The notes under the pieces were generated by a model. That model ran no database searches. It was not told where the DNA came from and worked only from the letters and a program-made list of their open reading frames with translations. This document shows positions 1-7,051 of a DNA stretch of 13,850 nucleotides, piece after piece. This DNA comes from Phascolarctobacterium sp. (GTDB taxonomy: Bacteria; Bacillota; Negativicutes; Acidaminococcales; Acidaminococcaceae): contig JAEDNJ010000022.1 in NCBI GenBank assembly GCA_016302525.1, positions 1 to 13,850 on the forward strand, written 5' to 3'. Position numbers and translations under genes: made by a program. The number at the start of each line of letters is the position of its first letter. The stretch's first letter is position 1.

Positions 1-257
1 ACAGGCATTACCAAATTTCTAAAATCCGTAGCCGGCAAATCTTCAATATCATCTGCCAGCACCCCGATAAGCTTGCCAGCTACAATGGCCTGAAAGGTCA
101 TGGAGAGAAAAACAGAAGGAGTCTGGTCTCCCTTCAATCTTGCCTCGCGTTCTGCTTCAATCAGCTGCTTGCCAGTCAAAGAGTCGAAGTCCAGCTTAAC
201 TTCCATGGTTTCCTCGCCCTTAATCATCAAAGGTTTGCTTAATTTAATAATTTCCAT
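1..257 (-). CDS. Tail assembly chaperone, gp41/gpE-like (partial, C-terminus outside window)
   Basis: The first 85 residues are visible and the gene runs off the left edge. The start is the ATG at 257, with a GGAGG-type ribosome site just upstream. The sequence begins MEIIKLSKPLMIKGEE, followed by LDFDSLTGKQLIEAE and a segment ending LPATDFRNLVM. This pattern is typical of the small tail assembly proteins of contractile-tail phages (P2 gpE / Mu gp41 family), which act as chaperones for the tape measure protein during tail assembly. The position directly after the tail tube gene fits that role. In this family the gene often continues by a programmed frameshift into a longer product, and any such site would lie left of the window. 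The family call rests on remembered similarity and on order. Confidence 0.75.
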   Translation of the reverse strand, partial: MEIIKLSKPLMIKGEETMEVKLDFDSLTGKQLIEAEREARLKGDQTPSVFLSMTFQAIVAGKLIGVLADDIEDLPATDFRNLVMP

Positions 258-286
258 TTTGCTTCCTCCATTTCAATATTTGTATG

Positions 287-311
287 TGCCCCTGGCTCAG
301 GTCCAGGGGCA
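287..311. terminator. Hairpin between tail tube and tail chaperone genes
   Basis: A perfect 9-bp inverted repeat (TGCCCCTGG at 287-295, CCAGGGGCA at 303-311) encloses a 7-nt loop. The T-run lies on the plus-strand side (312-316). For the minus-strand operon the stem is therefore preceded by an A-run and not followed by a U-run. It looks like a terminator for plus-strand transcripts, or an attenuator or RNA-stabilising stem that adjusts expression after the abundant tail tube mRNA. Confidence 0.5.
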
Positions 312-317
312 TTTTTA

Positions 318-836
318 TTACGCTAGGCCTAAAGCCTCGCGAACGTCAGCAAGCCAATCCTCTCCATCTACTTTGTAGATATAGTTATACTTATCAAGCT
401 CAATGACTTCTTTGTCATCAAGAGATACCTTGATGTAGTTAACCTCTAAGGTGTTGCTGCTGCCAACAGAGGCTCCCATATCCAGCTTGCCCATTTCAAA
501 CTTTTTAGGTACGCCACGCACAACAACCTTCAGCTTGCTGGTTACAAACTTGCCAGTGCTAGAATCATATACCTGCTGAGCACCACGCAGGTCCAGATTA
601 ACACTCTCAGGCTTAGACAAGAAGCTGTTATCCTTGGTCACAGTGCGCCAGTTCATTTGCACTTCCATAGATTTAAAGTGACCTAAAACAGGACTGTCAA
701 TTTCACCCGCAAGGCCAGCACCTTTTACAGTATCAGTAACAGCCTCAAAGGAAGGCATAGACACATCGGCAAGACCGATAAGGTCAGTGCCATCTTTATA
801 GACACGGAAATTAATTAATTTCTCAGGTACTTGCAT
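318..836 (-). CDS. Major tail tube protein (P2 FII-like)
   Basis: A 172-residue protein forming the inner tube of a contractile tail. Rings of this protein stack to make the channel for DNA, surrounded by the sheath encoded just upstream. The N-terminus (KLINFRVYKDGTDLIGLADVSMPSF) and the C-terminal segment (VNYIKVSLDDKEVIELDKYN, then YKVDGEDWLADVREALGL) match the layout of P2 gpFII: an opening strand with DG and G, and a closing YxKVxxxDKExxEID-like strand before an IxKVNGxD ending. The length equals the usual family size of about 170 residues. The ATG at 836 follows AGGAAGG. The gene begins 17 nt after the sheath stop, and sheath followed by tube is the standard order in P2- and Mu-type tails. 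Confidence 0.9.
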   Translation of the reverse strand: MQVPEKLINFRVYKDGTDLIGLADVSMPSFEAVTDTVKGAGLAGEIDSPVLGHFKSMEVQMNWRTVTKDNSFLSKPESVNLDLRGAQQVYDSSTGKFVTSKLKVVVRGVPKKFEMGKLDMGASVGSSNTLEVNYIKVSLDDKEVIELDKYNYIYKVDGEDWLADVREALGLA

Positions 837-853
837 TTTTTATCCTTCCTCCC

Positions 854-2299
854 TTAGTTAAACAGGTTTTGGAAATAAGACGGGTCATATTCCAGAACAT
901 TTTCGATATCCCTTGCAGCTGGGGACGGGCTCAGATAGGTATGGAACTTAATAATTCCGTCCATAAGGTTGATGGTCGGGTTTTCGCTGTCATTGAACTC
1001 TACACGACCGCCCAAAATCTTTTCCTCTGCTGCTAAGCCATTGAGGCGCATATTTTCGCTATCTAAAATAGTGTGAATCAAGCGCTTGGTAATGGGTTTG
1101 TCTACCTTAGCCCAATATGTTTGGATAAAGGTGGATGCATGCCAGATAAACATGCGGCGGATGCACAGCATGCTGTCTTTGACGTCAGTATTAGACGGAT
1201 AGCAGGCAGTGCGATTGCCCCAGCATTTCCAGCCACCAATGAAATTCAAGGCGGTAATAATACCCTGCCCATTCAAATATGCAGCCTGATCGGGCCCAAG
1301 AACTACCTCTGTACCATCCTCTAGGCAGGTGCCATTGATTTGCATTGTCTTGTTAGACGGGCTTTCATTGGGCACATCACCATTATTACTGTCAACGGTA
1401 GCCAGTACGCCTAAAACATGGGTGGACATATGATAAATATCATCACCCATACGCACCATGGGCCAGCATGCTACCTGCAGCGGGTCAGTATAGTTATTAT
1501 CATTCTTCCATTTGGCCACATCAGTATATTTCTTGACGGTCTTAGTAGGAATGTCGTTCAGGGTAATCGCGCTGAAATGGCTATTGATGTTGCTTGCTTT
1601 GGCTTTCATCACAGCAGCAATACCGGCATCATGCGTCCAGCCAGGAGCTAAAACAACGCTAGGCACAAGACCGAACAGTGGGAATACATCGTTTAAGGTT
1701 TCCAAGCCCTTGACAGCTCCGGAGCTTACATCAACTCCACCAACAATGTCATCGCCATCCACAGCCTCAGGATCAAGCTTGTCGTATTCAGCTACAAGCT
1801 TCACTGCTGCAGCAATAGCGCCATCGCTTAATGCGGTGATAACCAGCACGCCATCTCCATTATAGGCCGCTTCATAGTCAGTGCCTTCGGTCAAATAATC
1901 ACCCTCGCTGGTTTCCTTGAGCTTCAATGTTTCCAGAAGCACAGGGTCATTGATATAGCCAACATGATTGGTTAATGCAACATTTTGAGCGGTAACAGAT
2001 TTCTTATGTACTGCCGGGTCCAGCACATTGACGAAAACTACAGGAGCGCGATTATACAGAGCAAATTGGCTTTTGATAACCTCGCACAGGGTGTAGCTCT
2101 TCCAGTCATCACTATAACCCAGCGCAGCTACTGCCTCAGCATAGGTATAGCACAGCACCGGCTTATTTGCCTGTGCGCGTTCGGTTGCTAAATGCACAGG
2201 AGCAGTACCAAATACTACGGGCAGACATGCGGTGCCATTAACAGGCGGCACAATACTTGTAGGAATTTCGCTCACATAAATGCCATGCTTATAGGCCAT
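854..2299 (-). CDS. Tail sheath protein (P2 FI-like)
   Basis: A 481-residue contractile sheath protein. It polymerises around the tail tube and contracts on infection. The first residues, MAYKHGIYVSEIPTSIVPP, are a near-signature start for the sheath family. The C-terminal third contains FIGGWKCWGNRT, RRMFIWHASTFIQTYW and IHTILDSENMRLNGLAAEEKILGG, which correspond to the conserved sheath core (the GWKxWGNRT and NxxLxxLxAxGxxLGG regions). The length is slightly above P2 gpFI. The ribosome site GGAGGTG overlaps the end of the small upstream gene, and the start is 3 nt after that gene's stop. Presence of a sheath makes this a myovirus-type tail despite the lambda-like head genes. Confidence 0.96.
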   Translation of the reverse strand: MAYKHGIYVSEIPTSIVPPVNGTACLPVVFGTAPVHLATERAQANKPVLCYTYAEAVAALGYSDDWKSYTLCEVIKSQFALYNRAPVVFVNVLDPAVHKKSVTAQNVALTNHVGYINDPVLLETLKLKETSEGDYLTEGTDYEAAYNGDGVLVITALSDGAIAAAVKLVAEYDKLDPEAVDGDDIVGGVDVSSGAVKGLETLNDVFPLFGLVPSVVLAPGWTHDAGIAAVMKAKASNINSHFSAITLNDIPTKTVKKYTDVAKWKNDNNYTDPLQVACWPMVRMGDDIYHMSTHVLGVLATVDSNNGDVPNESPSNKTMQINGTCLEDGTEVVLGPDQAAYLNGQGIITALNFIGGWKCWGNRTACYPSNTDVKDSMLCIRRMFIWHASTFIQTYWAKVDKPITKRLIHTILDSENMRLNGLAAEEKILGGRVEFNDSENPTINLMDGIIKFHTYLSPSPAARDIENVLEYDPSYFQNLFN

Positions 2300-2302
2300 G
2301 TT

Positions 2303-2566
2303 TTACACCTCCAGTTTATTTAATACTTCAGTATAATATTTGTGGAGAGGCGTACCCTGCTTCTCCAATTCTTTTTCTGCCTCGCTCAGCTTGCTGATGG
2401 GTACAAATAATTTAGCCAGCTTAGGGCATTGGGAAAACTCGCCTTCTAAATGAATTGGCAAGCCACCGATATAAATGCTGTAACGATTCAAACGGCCACG
2501 GCTTAAGCCAGGGCCGATATAAATTAGTTTTTCACACTTGGATATTTGTTGCTCCGTAGTCGTCAT
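2303..2566 (-). CDS. Small conserved phage tail-region protein, function unknown
   Basis: An 87-residue protein with no signal peptide or membrane segment. I do not recognise a named family. The pattern IYIGPGLSRGRLN, IGGLP, then CPKLAKLFVPISKLSEAEKELE recalls small unnamed proteins that often sit immediately before the tail sheath gene in Bacillota prophages. A TTG at 2572 could also start the frame. The ATG at 2566 is preferred because the AGGAGG at about 2581-2576 is about 9 nt from this ATG but only 3 nt from the TTG. The gene overlaps the preceding gene by 35 nt in another frame and stops 3 nt before the sheath ATG, so translation is probably coupled on both sides. A role in tail assembly is an inference from position only. 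Confidence 0.75.
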   Translation of the reverse strand: MTTTEQQISKCEKLIYIGPGLSRGRLNRYSIYIGGLPIHLEGEFSQCPKLAKLFVPISKLSEAEKELEKQGTPLHKYYTEVLNKLEV

Positions 2567-3014
2567 AATCAAGTCCCTCCTCTGATGGTTGCCCTATTGT
2601 ATAGTTAACAGTAATCATGCCTTGCCACTGAGGGTACGGCTGTTCATCAGCTATTTTCACCTTTACAGGGAACTCCATACGATTTTTTGCACCTACTAAA
2701 CGATATTTAAGAATATGCTGCCTAATATGCTCAATCAAATTAAAAAGAGAGCGCCAGCCGTCTGTCTTATCCTCGTCATAGACACTAAAGCCTATCTCTA
2801 CAGTAGCAGTGCTCAGCTTTTCGTCAGCAGTATCCTCAGCGCTGACAACAAGAGCATACACAAAAGATGCAGTTTCCCTAGTATCGGTACGTATAGGTGG
2901 ATACCCAGCAAAGACCTCAATAGGTATTTCCCCTGTTCTTTGCTGTGTGCAATATTCCTTAACTGCCGGCTTAAGGAAATCTGCTAAATTGTCCATAAGT
3001 GATGTAATAGTCAT
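2532..3014 (-). CDS. Probable tail terminator/completion protein (lambda U-like position)
   Basis: A 160-residue protein starting MTITSLMDNLADFLKPAVKEY. A region with alternating strand pattern (ASFVYALVVSAED, STATVEIGFSVYDED) is followed by a helix (LFNLIEHIRQHILKY) and more strands (MEFPVKVKIADEQPYPQWQGMITVNYTI). This mix of short helices and a beta sheet with a mid-protein helix is what tail terminator proteins look like. They cap the tail tube and join it to the head. It lies between a Z-like gene and the tail genes, exactly where gpU sits in lambda. Its ATG shares one base with the upstream stop (TAATG), and its ribosome site is inside the previous gene. The assignment rests on position and general fold pattern, not on a recognised motif. 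Confidence 0.55.
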   Translation of the reverse strand: MTITSLMDNLADFLKPAVKEYCTQQRTGEIPIEVFAGYPPIRTDTRETASFVYALVVSAEDTADEKLSTATVEIGFSVYDEDKTDGWRSLFNLIEHIRQHILKYRLVGAKNRMEFPVKVKIADEQPYPQWQGMITVNYTIGQPSEEGLDYDDYGATNIQV

Positions 3015-3568
3015 TACTTACCTCCCAGCTTATTTAAGCGGTAATTAATCTCATGCAGGAAACGCTTGTTGAGCGTATCCTCCGCCACAGGTACTAGCTC
3101 ATCCATGACATTTTTAGAGCCAAACATCTGAGGTACACTAGGACCTCTAGGGATACGCAGCGGATATCTGGCATTACGCTTTGTCCTCTGCATGGCACCT
3201 TCAAAACCTTTTTTTGACCGTCCTATAAAAAGTCCCGTAACTGGTTTTAAAGAGCCTTTTTTGAGCACCTGTACCCGTACCGGTCCTTTTTTACGCGGTC
3301 TTACCCTAAAAGCAGTAATTAGGTTGGCGTTACCAGTACTACTAATAATGCCATGCAGATTACTGCTGGATGCTCGTTTGATACTCATCTTGCTTTTAAT
3401 ATCACGAGCCTTAATAGTATAGTTCTCTCTGATGCTTTTGGATGTCCTTGCCTTAATAGTAGTTACAGTACGATTAATGGCAGCAGCTGCGGCCGCCTTA
3501 ATCGCTTTCGGACTATTTCCCAACACAATCCTTGCATACTCAATGTTTTTGGCTTCTATGGTAATCAT
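3014..3568 (-). CDS. Minor tail protein Z-like (lambda gpZ family)
   Basis: A 184-residue, very basic protein. The N-terminal segment IKAAAAAAINRTVTTIKARTSKSIREN, followed by IKARDIKSKMSIKRASS, closely follows lambda gpZ, which has a run of Ala then AINR, a Ser/Arg-rich helix ending xRE, and an RLKRA-type motif. Basic stretches (VRPRKKGPVRVQVLKKG) and a late NARYPLRIPRGPSVPQMF segment match the gpZ NRYPIDVVKIPMAVPL region. gpZ acts at the top of the tail and is needed for the completed tail to join the head productively. It is unusual to find it beside a contractile-sheath gene, but the gene order agrees. The start overlaps the upstream stop by 4 nt (ATGA), indicating coupled translation. Confidence 0.8.
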   Translation of the reverse strand: MITIEAKNIEYARIVLGNSPKAIKAAAAAAINRTVTTIKARTSKSIRENYTIKARDIKSKMSIKRASSSNLHGIISSTGNANLITAFRVRPRKKGPVRVQVLKKGSLKPVTGLFIGRSKKGFEGAMQRTKRNARYPLRIPRGPSVPQMFGSKNVMDELVPVAEDTLNKRFLHEINYRLNKLGGK

Positions 3569-3912
3569 CGCTCGTTACCTACCAGCTGGATAGTTAAGAG
3601 GCCCATATCATTATCACAGGCCTCTACAGTATACAGCTGCCTATCTAGCTCAAAGGCCATGCCGTAAACCGGTATATCAGGTAAATCCTCTGCCCTGCAG
3701 TTCACCAGCACCCTGCGGCCATAAAGGCCAGGATAGGAATTATCAGCACCAAGACCGATAGATAGCTTTTCCGCCGTTGATACATCCTGAACTATTGCCA
3801 GACACTCAAAACCGTTAAGGTTGTGGAGCTCAGCGAATTCATTAGCATTGATAAATACAGCAGCATTATCAGCAGCAATAATGTCCTTGAAGCCTAACTC
3901 CAGAGCGCTCAT
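3565..3912 (-). CDS. Head-tail joining protein, lambda FII-like
   Basis: A 115-residue protein about the size of lambda gpFII (117). It opens with a helix (ALELGFKDIIAADNAAVFIN) and continues with strands and a GLYGRRVLVNCRAEDLPD segment, then the closing strands FELDRQLYTVEACDNDMGLLTIQL. This parallels the gpFII plan, which is an N-terminal helix, an xVRTDEVxxLRxGDxL region and a closing FWVDRVSPD-like hairpin. gpFII forms the ring at the head vertex to which the tail attaches. The gene is placed between the FI-like and Z-like genes, as in lambda, and has ATGA overlaps with both neighbours. Sequence similarity is weak, so the call leans on size, fold pattern and synteny. Confidence 0.65.
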   Translation of the reverse strand: MSALELGFKDIIAADNAAVFINANEFAELHNLNGFECLAIVQDVSTAEKLSIGLGADNSYPGLYGRRVLVNCRAEDLPDIPVYGMAFELDRQLYTVEACDNDMGLLTIQLVGNER

Positions 3913-4385
3913 TTTAGAACCGCTTCTGGATTATAGGCCGGCAGCTCGCCATCCTCAGCACCTTCGTCTTCCTCGATTTGGTTCATAATGGCGCCAATGA
4001 TTTCAGCCTTAGTTTTTGCTCTGCCTAAATTCAAGCCTTCTTTTGTAGCAAAGGTTTTCAGCTCGCTTACGGTCATTTTTTCGTAGTCCGGTACCTCTTC
4101 CTCAGACAGCATTTCTTGCCCTTTAGAGCTTCCCTGCTGGCCCTCAGGAGTTTCTTTTGCTCCATCGGTATTACTGTCCTCGGATGCATTTTGCTGCCCT
4201 TGCAGAGAGCCTAAAGAAGCGGCAGGAGCTGCTATTGCTTCGTTGCTATCAGCAATAGCCTCAAACTCCAAAGGAGCAGCCTTGGCTAATGCCAAGGCCT
4301 CCTCAGATGCCATTTCTGCTATCTGCCCTGCGCAATAAAGCTTGCCATTATGCCTAAGGGAGAACTTCTTTACCAATAGCTTCAT
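3909..4385 (-). CDS. Lambda FI-like head protein with C-terminal HeH/LEM-type module
   Basis: A 158-residue acidic protein in three parts. Residues 1-41 form a small module (KKFSLRHNGKLYCAGQIAEM, then EEALALAKAAPLEFE). Residues about 42-100 form a Gln/Ser/Glu-rich linker, probably disordered. Residues about 101-140 (YEKMTVSELKTFATKEGL, then KTKAEIIGAIMNQI) match the helix-extended-helix (HeH/LEM, SAP-like) fold. In lambda, gpFI has an HeH module plus a segment with the same F-x-L and AEM pattern, and it delivers DNA-terminase complexes to proheads. This gene lies right after the capsid gene, as FI does. The two modules appear in reversed order compared with lambda as I remember it. The ATG at 4385 has AGGAGG at a good distance. 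Confidence 0.65.
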   Translation of the reverse strand: MKLLVKKFSLRHNGKLYCAGQIAEMASEEALALAKAAPLEFEAIADSNEAIAAPAASLGSLQGQQNASEDSNTDGAKETPEGQQGSSKGQEMLSEEEVPDYEKMTVSELKTFATKEGLNLGRAKTKAEIIGAIMNQIEEDEGAEDGELPAYNPEAVLK

Positions 4386-4396
4386 GGCGTGCCTCC

Positions 4397-5449
4397 TTAT
4401 CTAACCTTCAACACAAACCAATCGTCAATGCTTTCAGGAACAATTAAGCAGCGGCTAGAGATAGCTACTTCACAGATATCGTTGCTCATGTCAAAAGAAA
4501 CTTTAGGCACATAACGCCCCTCGTAGGTATGGAAGTTCATATCTGGCTCTACCTGGGTAACAGCACCATATAAACGGCGACCACGGCCTGGAACACCAAT
4601 GATGATGTAGTTATCAGGAATGTATTGCTGCAGCACGCCAGCATCATCGCTGTAAACTCCCTCATAGGTATAGAGGTCTAGATTCAGAGCATCAATGCGG
4701 CCAAAGCGTCCCAGCTCAGGATTTACAAGTCTAGGCGCAAAGCTCATCAGGGCTGCAGTATCGCGGGAAGGAATCATCATCTTGTCGTAGATGCTTTTAT
4801 TCTTCAGCATTAGGGCGGCTGTTGCTTCACTACAGATAGCAACAGTAGGAACTAAGCCAGAGTTACGGCGGATAGTTCTAGAAGCATCCTGCATATTGCC
4901 GAAGGCATCAGAGGCAGCATTGTCCCAGGCATCAGCACCATTAAGGGTTTGCTTTTGGGTGAAATTGAAAGAGATGGTTTCAATTTTTTTGGTCTTGCCA
5001 TCATCAGCCAGGCCTTCAATGACATATTGTCCATCAATTAACAGCTTAGAAGCCATATAATTTTCACGGCGGATACACATATCGGTCAGGTCGGCAATAT
5101 CCTCAGCACGGTATTCTGCAGCGCGTTGCTCAGGAGTGCGGGTGCTATAAAGACTTTCGCCAGGAGCGCGTTTTCTCAAATCGTCAGCGGTCAGGATGCG
5201 TTTAGCTCGCATCATAGGTGCCTTGTAAGATTGAGTTTCAAAGCCATCGCGGGCCATAGCAACGCCTTTAGAGCCAGGGACTACGAAGGGAGCCATGTTG
5301 CGGCCGCCTTTTTTGTAGTCAACATCAATGTATTCGCTGCCATAGGTTACAGCATTCGGAAAAAAGATGTCAGTTAATACGGGATTAGGCGGAAACGCAC
5401 GGTTGATTACGCCTAAAAGAGTACGAGTATCGTTTAATTCAAAAGCCAT
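4397..5449 (-). CDS. Major capsid protein (lambda gpE family)
   Basis: A 350-residue protein, close to lambda gpE (341). Supporting segments are the N-terminal LLGVINRAFPPNPVLTDIFFPNAVTYGSE with a following VDYKKGGRNMAPFV (lambda has LFLRLFFRESYPFTTEKV and a similar PIVSG region), the central RRENYMASKLLIDGQYVIEG (lambda VSAVLKGKYTMTGE), and the late IPDNYIIIGVPGRGRRLYGAVTQ (lambda LPDNTMVLGNTQARGLRTYG). It builds the icosahedral shell, cut or matured with help from the protease encoded upstream and stabilised by the decoration protein encoded next to it. The ribosome site is AGGAGG before the ATG at 5449, 16 nt after the D-like stop. High expression is expected. Confidence 0.93.
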   Translation of the reverse strand: MAFELNDTRTLLGVINRAFPPNPVLTDIFFPNAVTYGSEYIDVDYKKGGRNMAPFVVPGSKGVAMARDGFETQSYKAPMMRAKRILTADDLRKRAPGESLYSTRTPEQRAAEYRAEDIADLTDMCIRRENYMASKLLIDGQYVIEGLADDGKTKKIETISFNFTQKQTLNGADAWDNAASDAFGNMQDASRTIRRNSGLVPTVAICSEATAALMLKNKSIYDKMMIPSRDTAALMSFAPRLVNPELGRFGRIDALNLDLYTYEGVYSDDAGVLQQYIPDNYIIIGVPGRGRRLYGAVTQVEPDMNFHTYEGRYVPKVSFDMSNDICEVAISSRCLIVPESIDDWFVLKVR

Positions 5450-5465
5450 TAATTTCTCCTCCTTT

Positions 5466-5831
5466 TTAGAGAACTTGAGCTAAATAGATGCCGGCAATGC
5501 GCAGCTCTTCTTCATGAGCCAGCACCGTATCACCAGTAGCCTTCACAGCCATAGCCTCAGGATTAAATAAGCCGGCAGTATAGACGGTAGCAATTACCTC
5601 TTCGCCAGTTTGTTCTACATCCTCTGCTAAAACAGCATTAGCTACTTTAACATCAGCAGTTTCGGATTCAGCATCAACAATCTCATACTTGCCATTGTTA
5701 AGTGCCAGCACAGTGCCACGCTTTAAGACAGTATCATGTGCCTTGACAGTGACATTTTTAGTCATTACAGGAACAGTAACGCCAGCAATGAGCTTATCAA
5801 AGGTAGTGTTAGTCTTTTCAACATATGTCAT
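5466..5831 (-). CDS. Head decoration protein (lambda gpD family)
   Basis: A 121-residue beta-rich protein of the size of lambda gpD (110). The middle contains VTVKAHDTVLKRGTVLALNN and VANAVLAEDVEQTGE, followed by VYTAGLFNPEAMAV. This is the family pattern of a segment with G-T/V-L, an AVLAxDVD-like strand, and a G-x-FN-x-xAL segment. Trimers sit on the outside of the expanded shell and strengthen it. Its ATG shares one base with the protease stop (TAATG), and the ribosome site AGGGAGGT lies inside the end of the protease/scaffold gene. It lies between the protease/scaffold gene and the capsid gene, as in lambda (C-Nu3-D-E). Confidence 0.9.
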   Translation of the reverse strand: MTYVEKTNTTFDKLIAGVTVPVMTKNVTVKAHDTVLKRGTVLALNNGKYEIVDAESETADVKVANAVLAEDVEQTGEEVIATVYTAGLFNPEAMAVKATGDTVLAHEEELRIAGIYLAQVL

Positions 5832-6355
5832 TATACTCTACCTCCCTTATACTTATTTTTCAGCAGACTAACCATATAATCTGCTTTAGCAGCATCACGC
5901 TGCTCATCGGTTAAATTGCCAGCAGGACTGGCGCCTACTTGATTGCTATTAGATTCAAGCTGGTCTTTAACTAAGCCCTTCATGAACTCTTGGCCACCGG
6001 GCTCTCCCTTTTGCTCGTCTTTAATGATATCCAAAACAGCCTGTATATCAGACAGCTTTTGGCCATTTTCCTTGGCTTGGTTAATAATACGGTGGACTAA
6101 AGTATTTTCGGGTTGATCCGCTTCTTCCAGCTCTTTGATGCGTTGGCGCTCTGCTGCTACAGCAGCCTGTACGGGCTCAGAGGCAGTTACTCCACCTTTG
6201 TTGACTACCTCCATAGCCAGCACATTGCCAGGTGCTTGGACCATTGGAGCAGCTACACCGGCTACATTTGCGGCTACTGGCTGAGCATCATCACCAGTTT
6301 TAATGCCAAAGGCATTGCAGACGCCGATTAACATTTTTTTGATGTCGTCATGCAT
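5831..6355 (-). CDS. Nested in-frame scaffold protein (lambda Nu3-like)
   Basis: A 174-residue product starting at the in-frame Met233 codon of the protease gene. A complete AGGAGG lies at 6369-6364, 8 nt before the ATG at 6355, which is the ideal distance for a ribosome site and unlikely inside a gene by chance. The product begins MHDDIKKMLIGVCNAFGI, has an Ala/Val/Pro-rich stretch, then strongly helical segments (AAVAAERQRIKELEEAD, HRIINQAKENGQKLSD) and a basic tail (LLKNKYKGGRV) that would suit capsid binding. In lambda the scaffold Nu3 is made in the same way from within gene C. The internal start is read from sequence and its use is inferred. Confidence 0.75.
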   Translation of the reverse strand: MHDDIKKMLIGVCNAFGIKTGDDAQPVAANVAGVAAPMVQAPGNVLAMEVVNKGGVTASEPVQAAVAAERQRIKELEEADQPENTLVHRIINQAKENGQKLSDIQAVLDIIKDEQKGEPGGQEFMKGLVKDQLESNSNQVGASPAGNLTDEQRDAAKADYMVSLLKNKYKGGRV

Positions 6356-7051
6356 AGTTGATTCCTCCTTTTGAGTTTTTACTTGCAAATATACCTGTTT
6401 GGTAATTTTATTTTTAATTTCCCTAGCTTCGTTATCACTTAGCTCGCGTTTCAGGTTATTGACAACAAGTATATTGCCATTTACAACGGGCTTAACTTCG
6501 CCCTGAATTTCATCAGCAAAGCCAAATTTTAAGCATTCCTCCGCTGTAAGCCAGGCAGTAGATTTCATCATAGCTGCTAACTTTTCCTTGCCCAGATTGG
6601 AACGCTTTAGATAGCTTGCAACTAAGCTTGCCTTGACCGGCTTAAGCATATCAATATATTTTTGCAGCTCTTCCTCGTTCATGGCCTCGTTGATATGAAC
6701 CATGGGGTCGTGAATCATCATCATAGAGCCGATGGGCATGATGATTTTTTGAGCAGCCATGACAATTATTGTTGCAGCGCTGGCCGCTAAGCCGTCTACT
6801 ATTGCAGTAGTCGCTCCTTTATAAGTTCTAAGGTTATTGGCGATGGCCTGAGCAGCAAACACGCTGCCTCCATTGCTGTTGACTCTTACAGTAACAGGAC
6901 GGTTTTCCAACCTTGCCAAATCATCAGCAAAGCTTATGGGGTCCACGGAGCTGTTGTCAAAAATACTCTTTTTACCAACAATATCGCCATAAATCCTAAT
7001 TTCAGCAGTATTGTCAGCCTTGTTGATTATTTCCCAAAACTTATTGCTCAT
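5831..7051 (-). CDS. ClpP-like head maturation protease with fused scaffold region (lambda C-like)
   Basis: A 406-residue protein. Residues 1 to about 190 are a ClpP/S49-type serine protease: VRVNSNGGSVFAAQAIANNL, then DGLAASAAT with the likely nucleophile Ser91, then MIGSMMMIHDP with the likely catalytic His114, and WLTAEECLKFGFADEI. Residues about 233-406 are helical, charged and low in aromatics, as expected for scaffold. The protease cleaves scaffold, itself and other head proteins during prohead maturation. A GTG at 7060 would add three residues, but it falls inside the GGAGGTG ribosome site that serves the ATG at 7051, so the ATG is chosen. The gene overlaps the portal stop by 11 nt. 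A separate internal start gives the scaffold alone. Confidence 0.92.
   Translation of the reverse strand: MSNKFWEIINKADNTAEIRIYGDIVGKKSIFDNSSVDPISFADDLARLENRPVTVRVNSNGGSVFAAQAIANNLRTYKGATTAIVDGLAASAATIIVMAAQKIIMPIGSMMMIHDPMVHINEAMNEEELQKYIDMLKPVKASLVASYLKRSNLGKEKLAAMMKSTAWLTAEECLKFGFADEIQGEVKPVVNGNILVVNNLKRELSDNEAREIKNKITKQVYLQVKTQKEESTMHDDIKKMLIGVCNAFGIKTGDDAQPVAANVAGVAAPMVQAPGNVLAMEVVNKGGVTASEPVQAAVAAERQRIKELEEADQPENTLVHRIINQAKENGQKLSDIQAVLDIIKDEQKGEPGGQEFMKGLVKDQLESNSNQVGASPAGNLTDEQRDAAKADYMVSLLKNKYKGGRV
6364..6369 (-). promoter_or_regulatory. Internal Shine-Dalgarno for nested scaffold start
   Basis: AGGAGG on the minus strand, inside the protease reading frame, 8 nt upstream of an in-frame ATG at 6355. 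It is as good as the sites used by the separate structural genes and marks the protease/scaffold boundary. Confidence 0.75.

Noticed and set aside
2567..2572. TTG start giving an 89-residue protein
   Set aside because: It is too close to AGGAGG. The ATG at 2566 has proper spacing.
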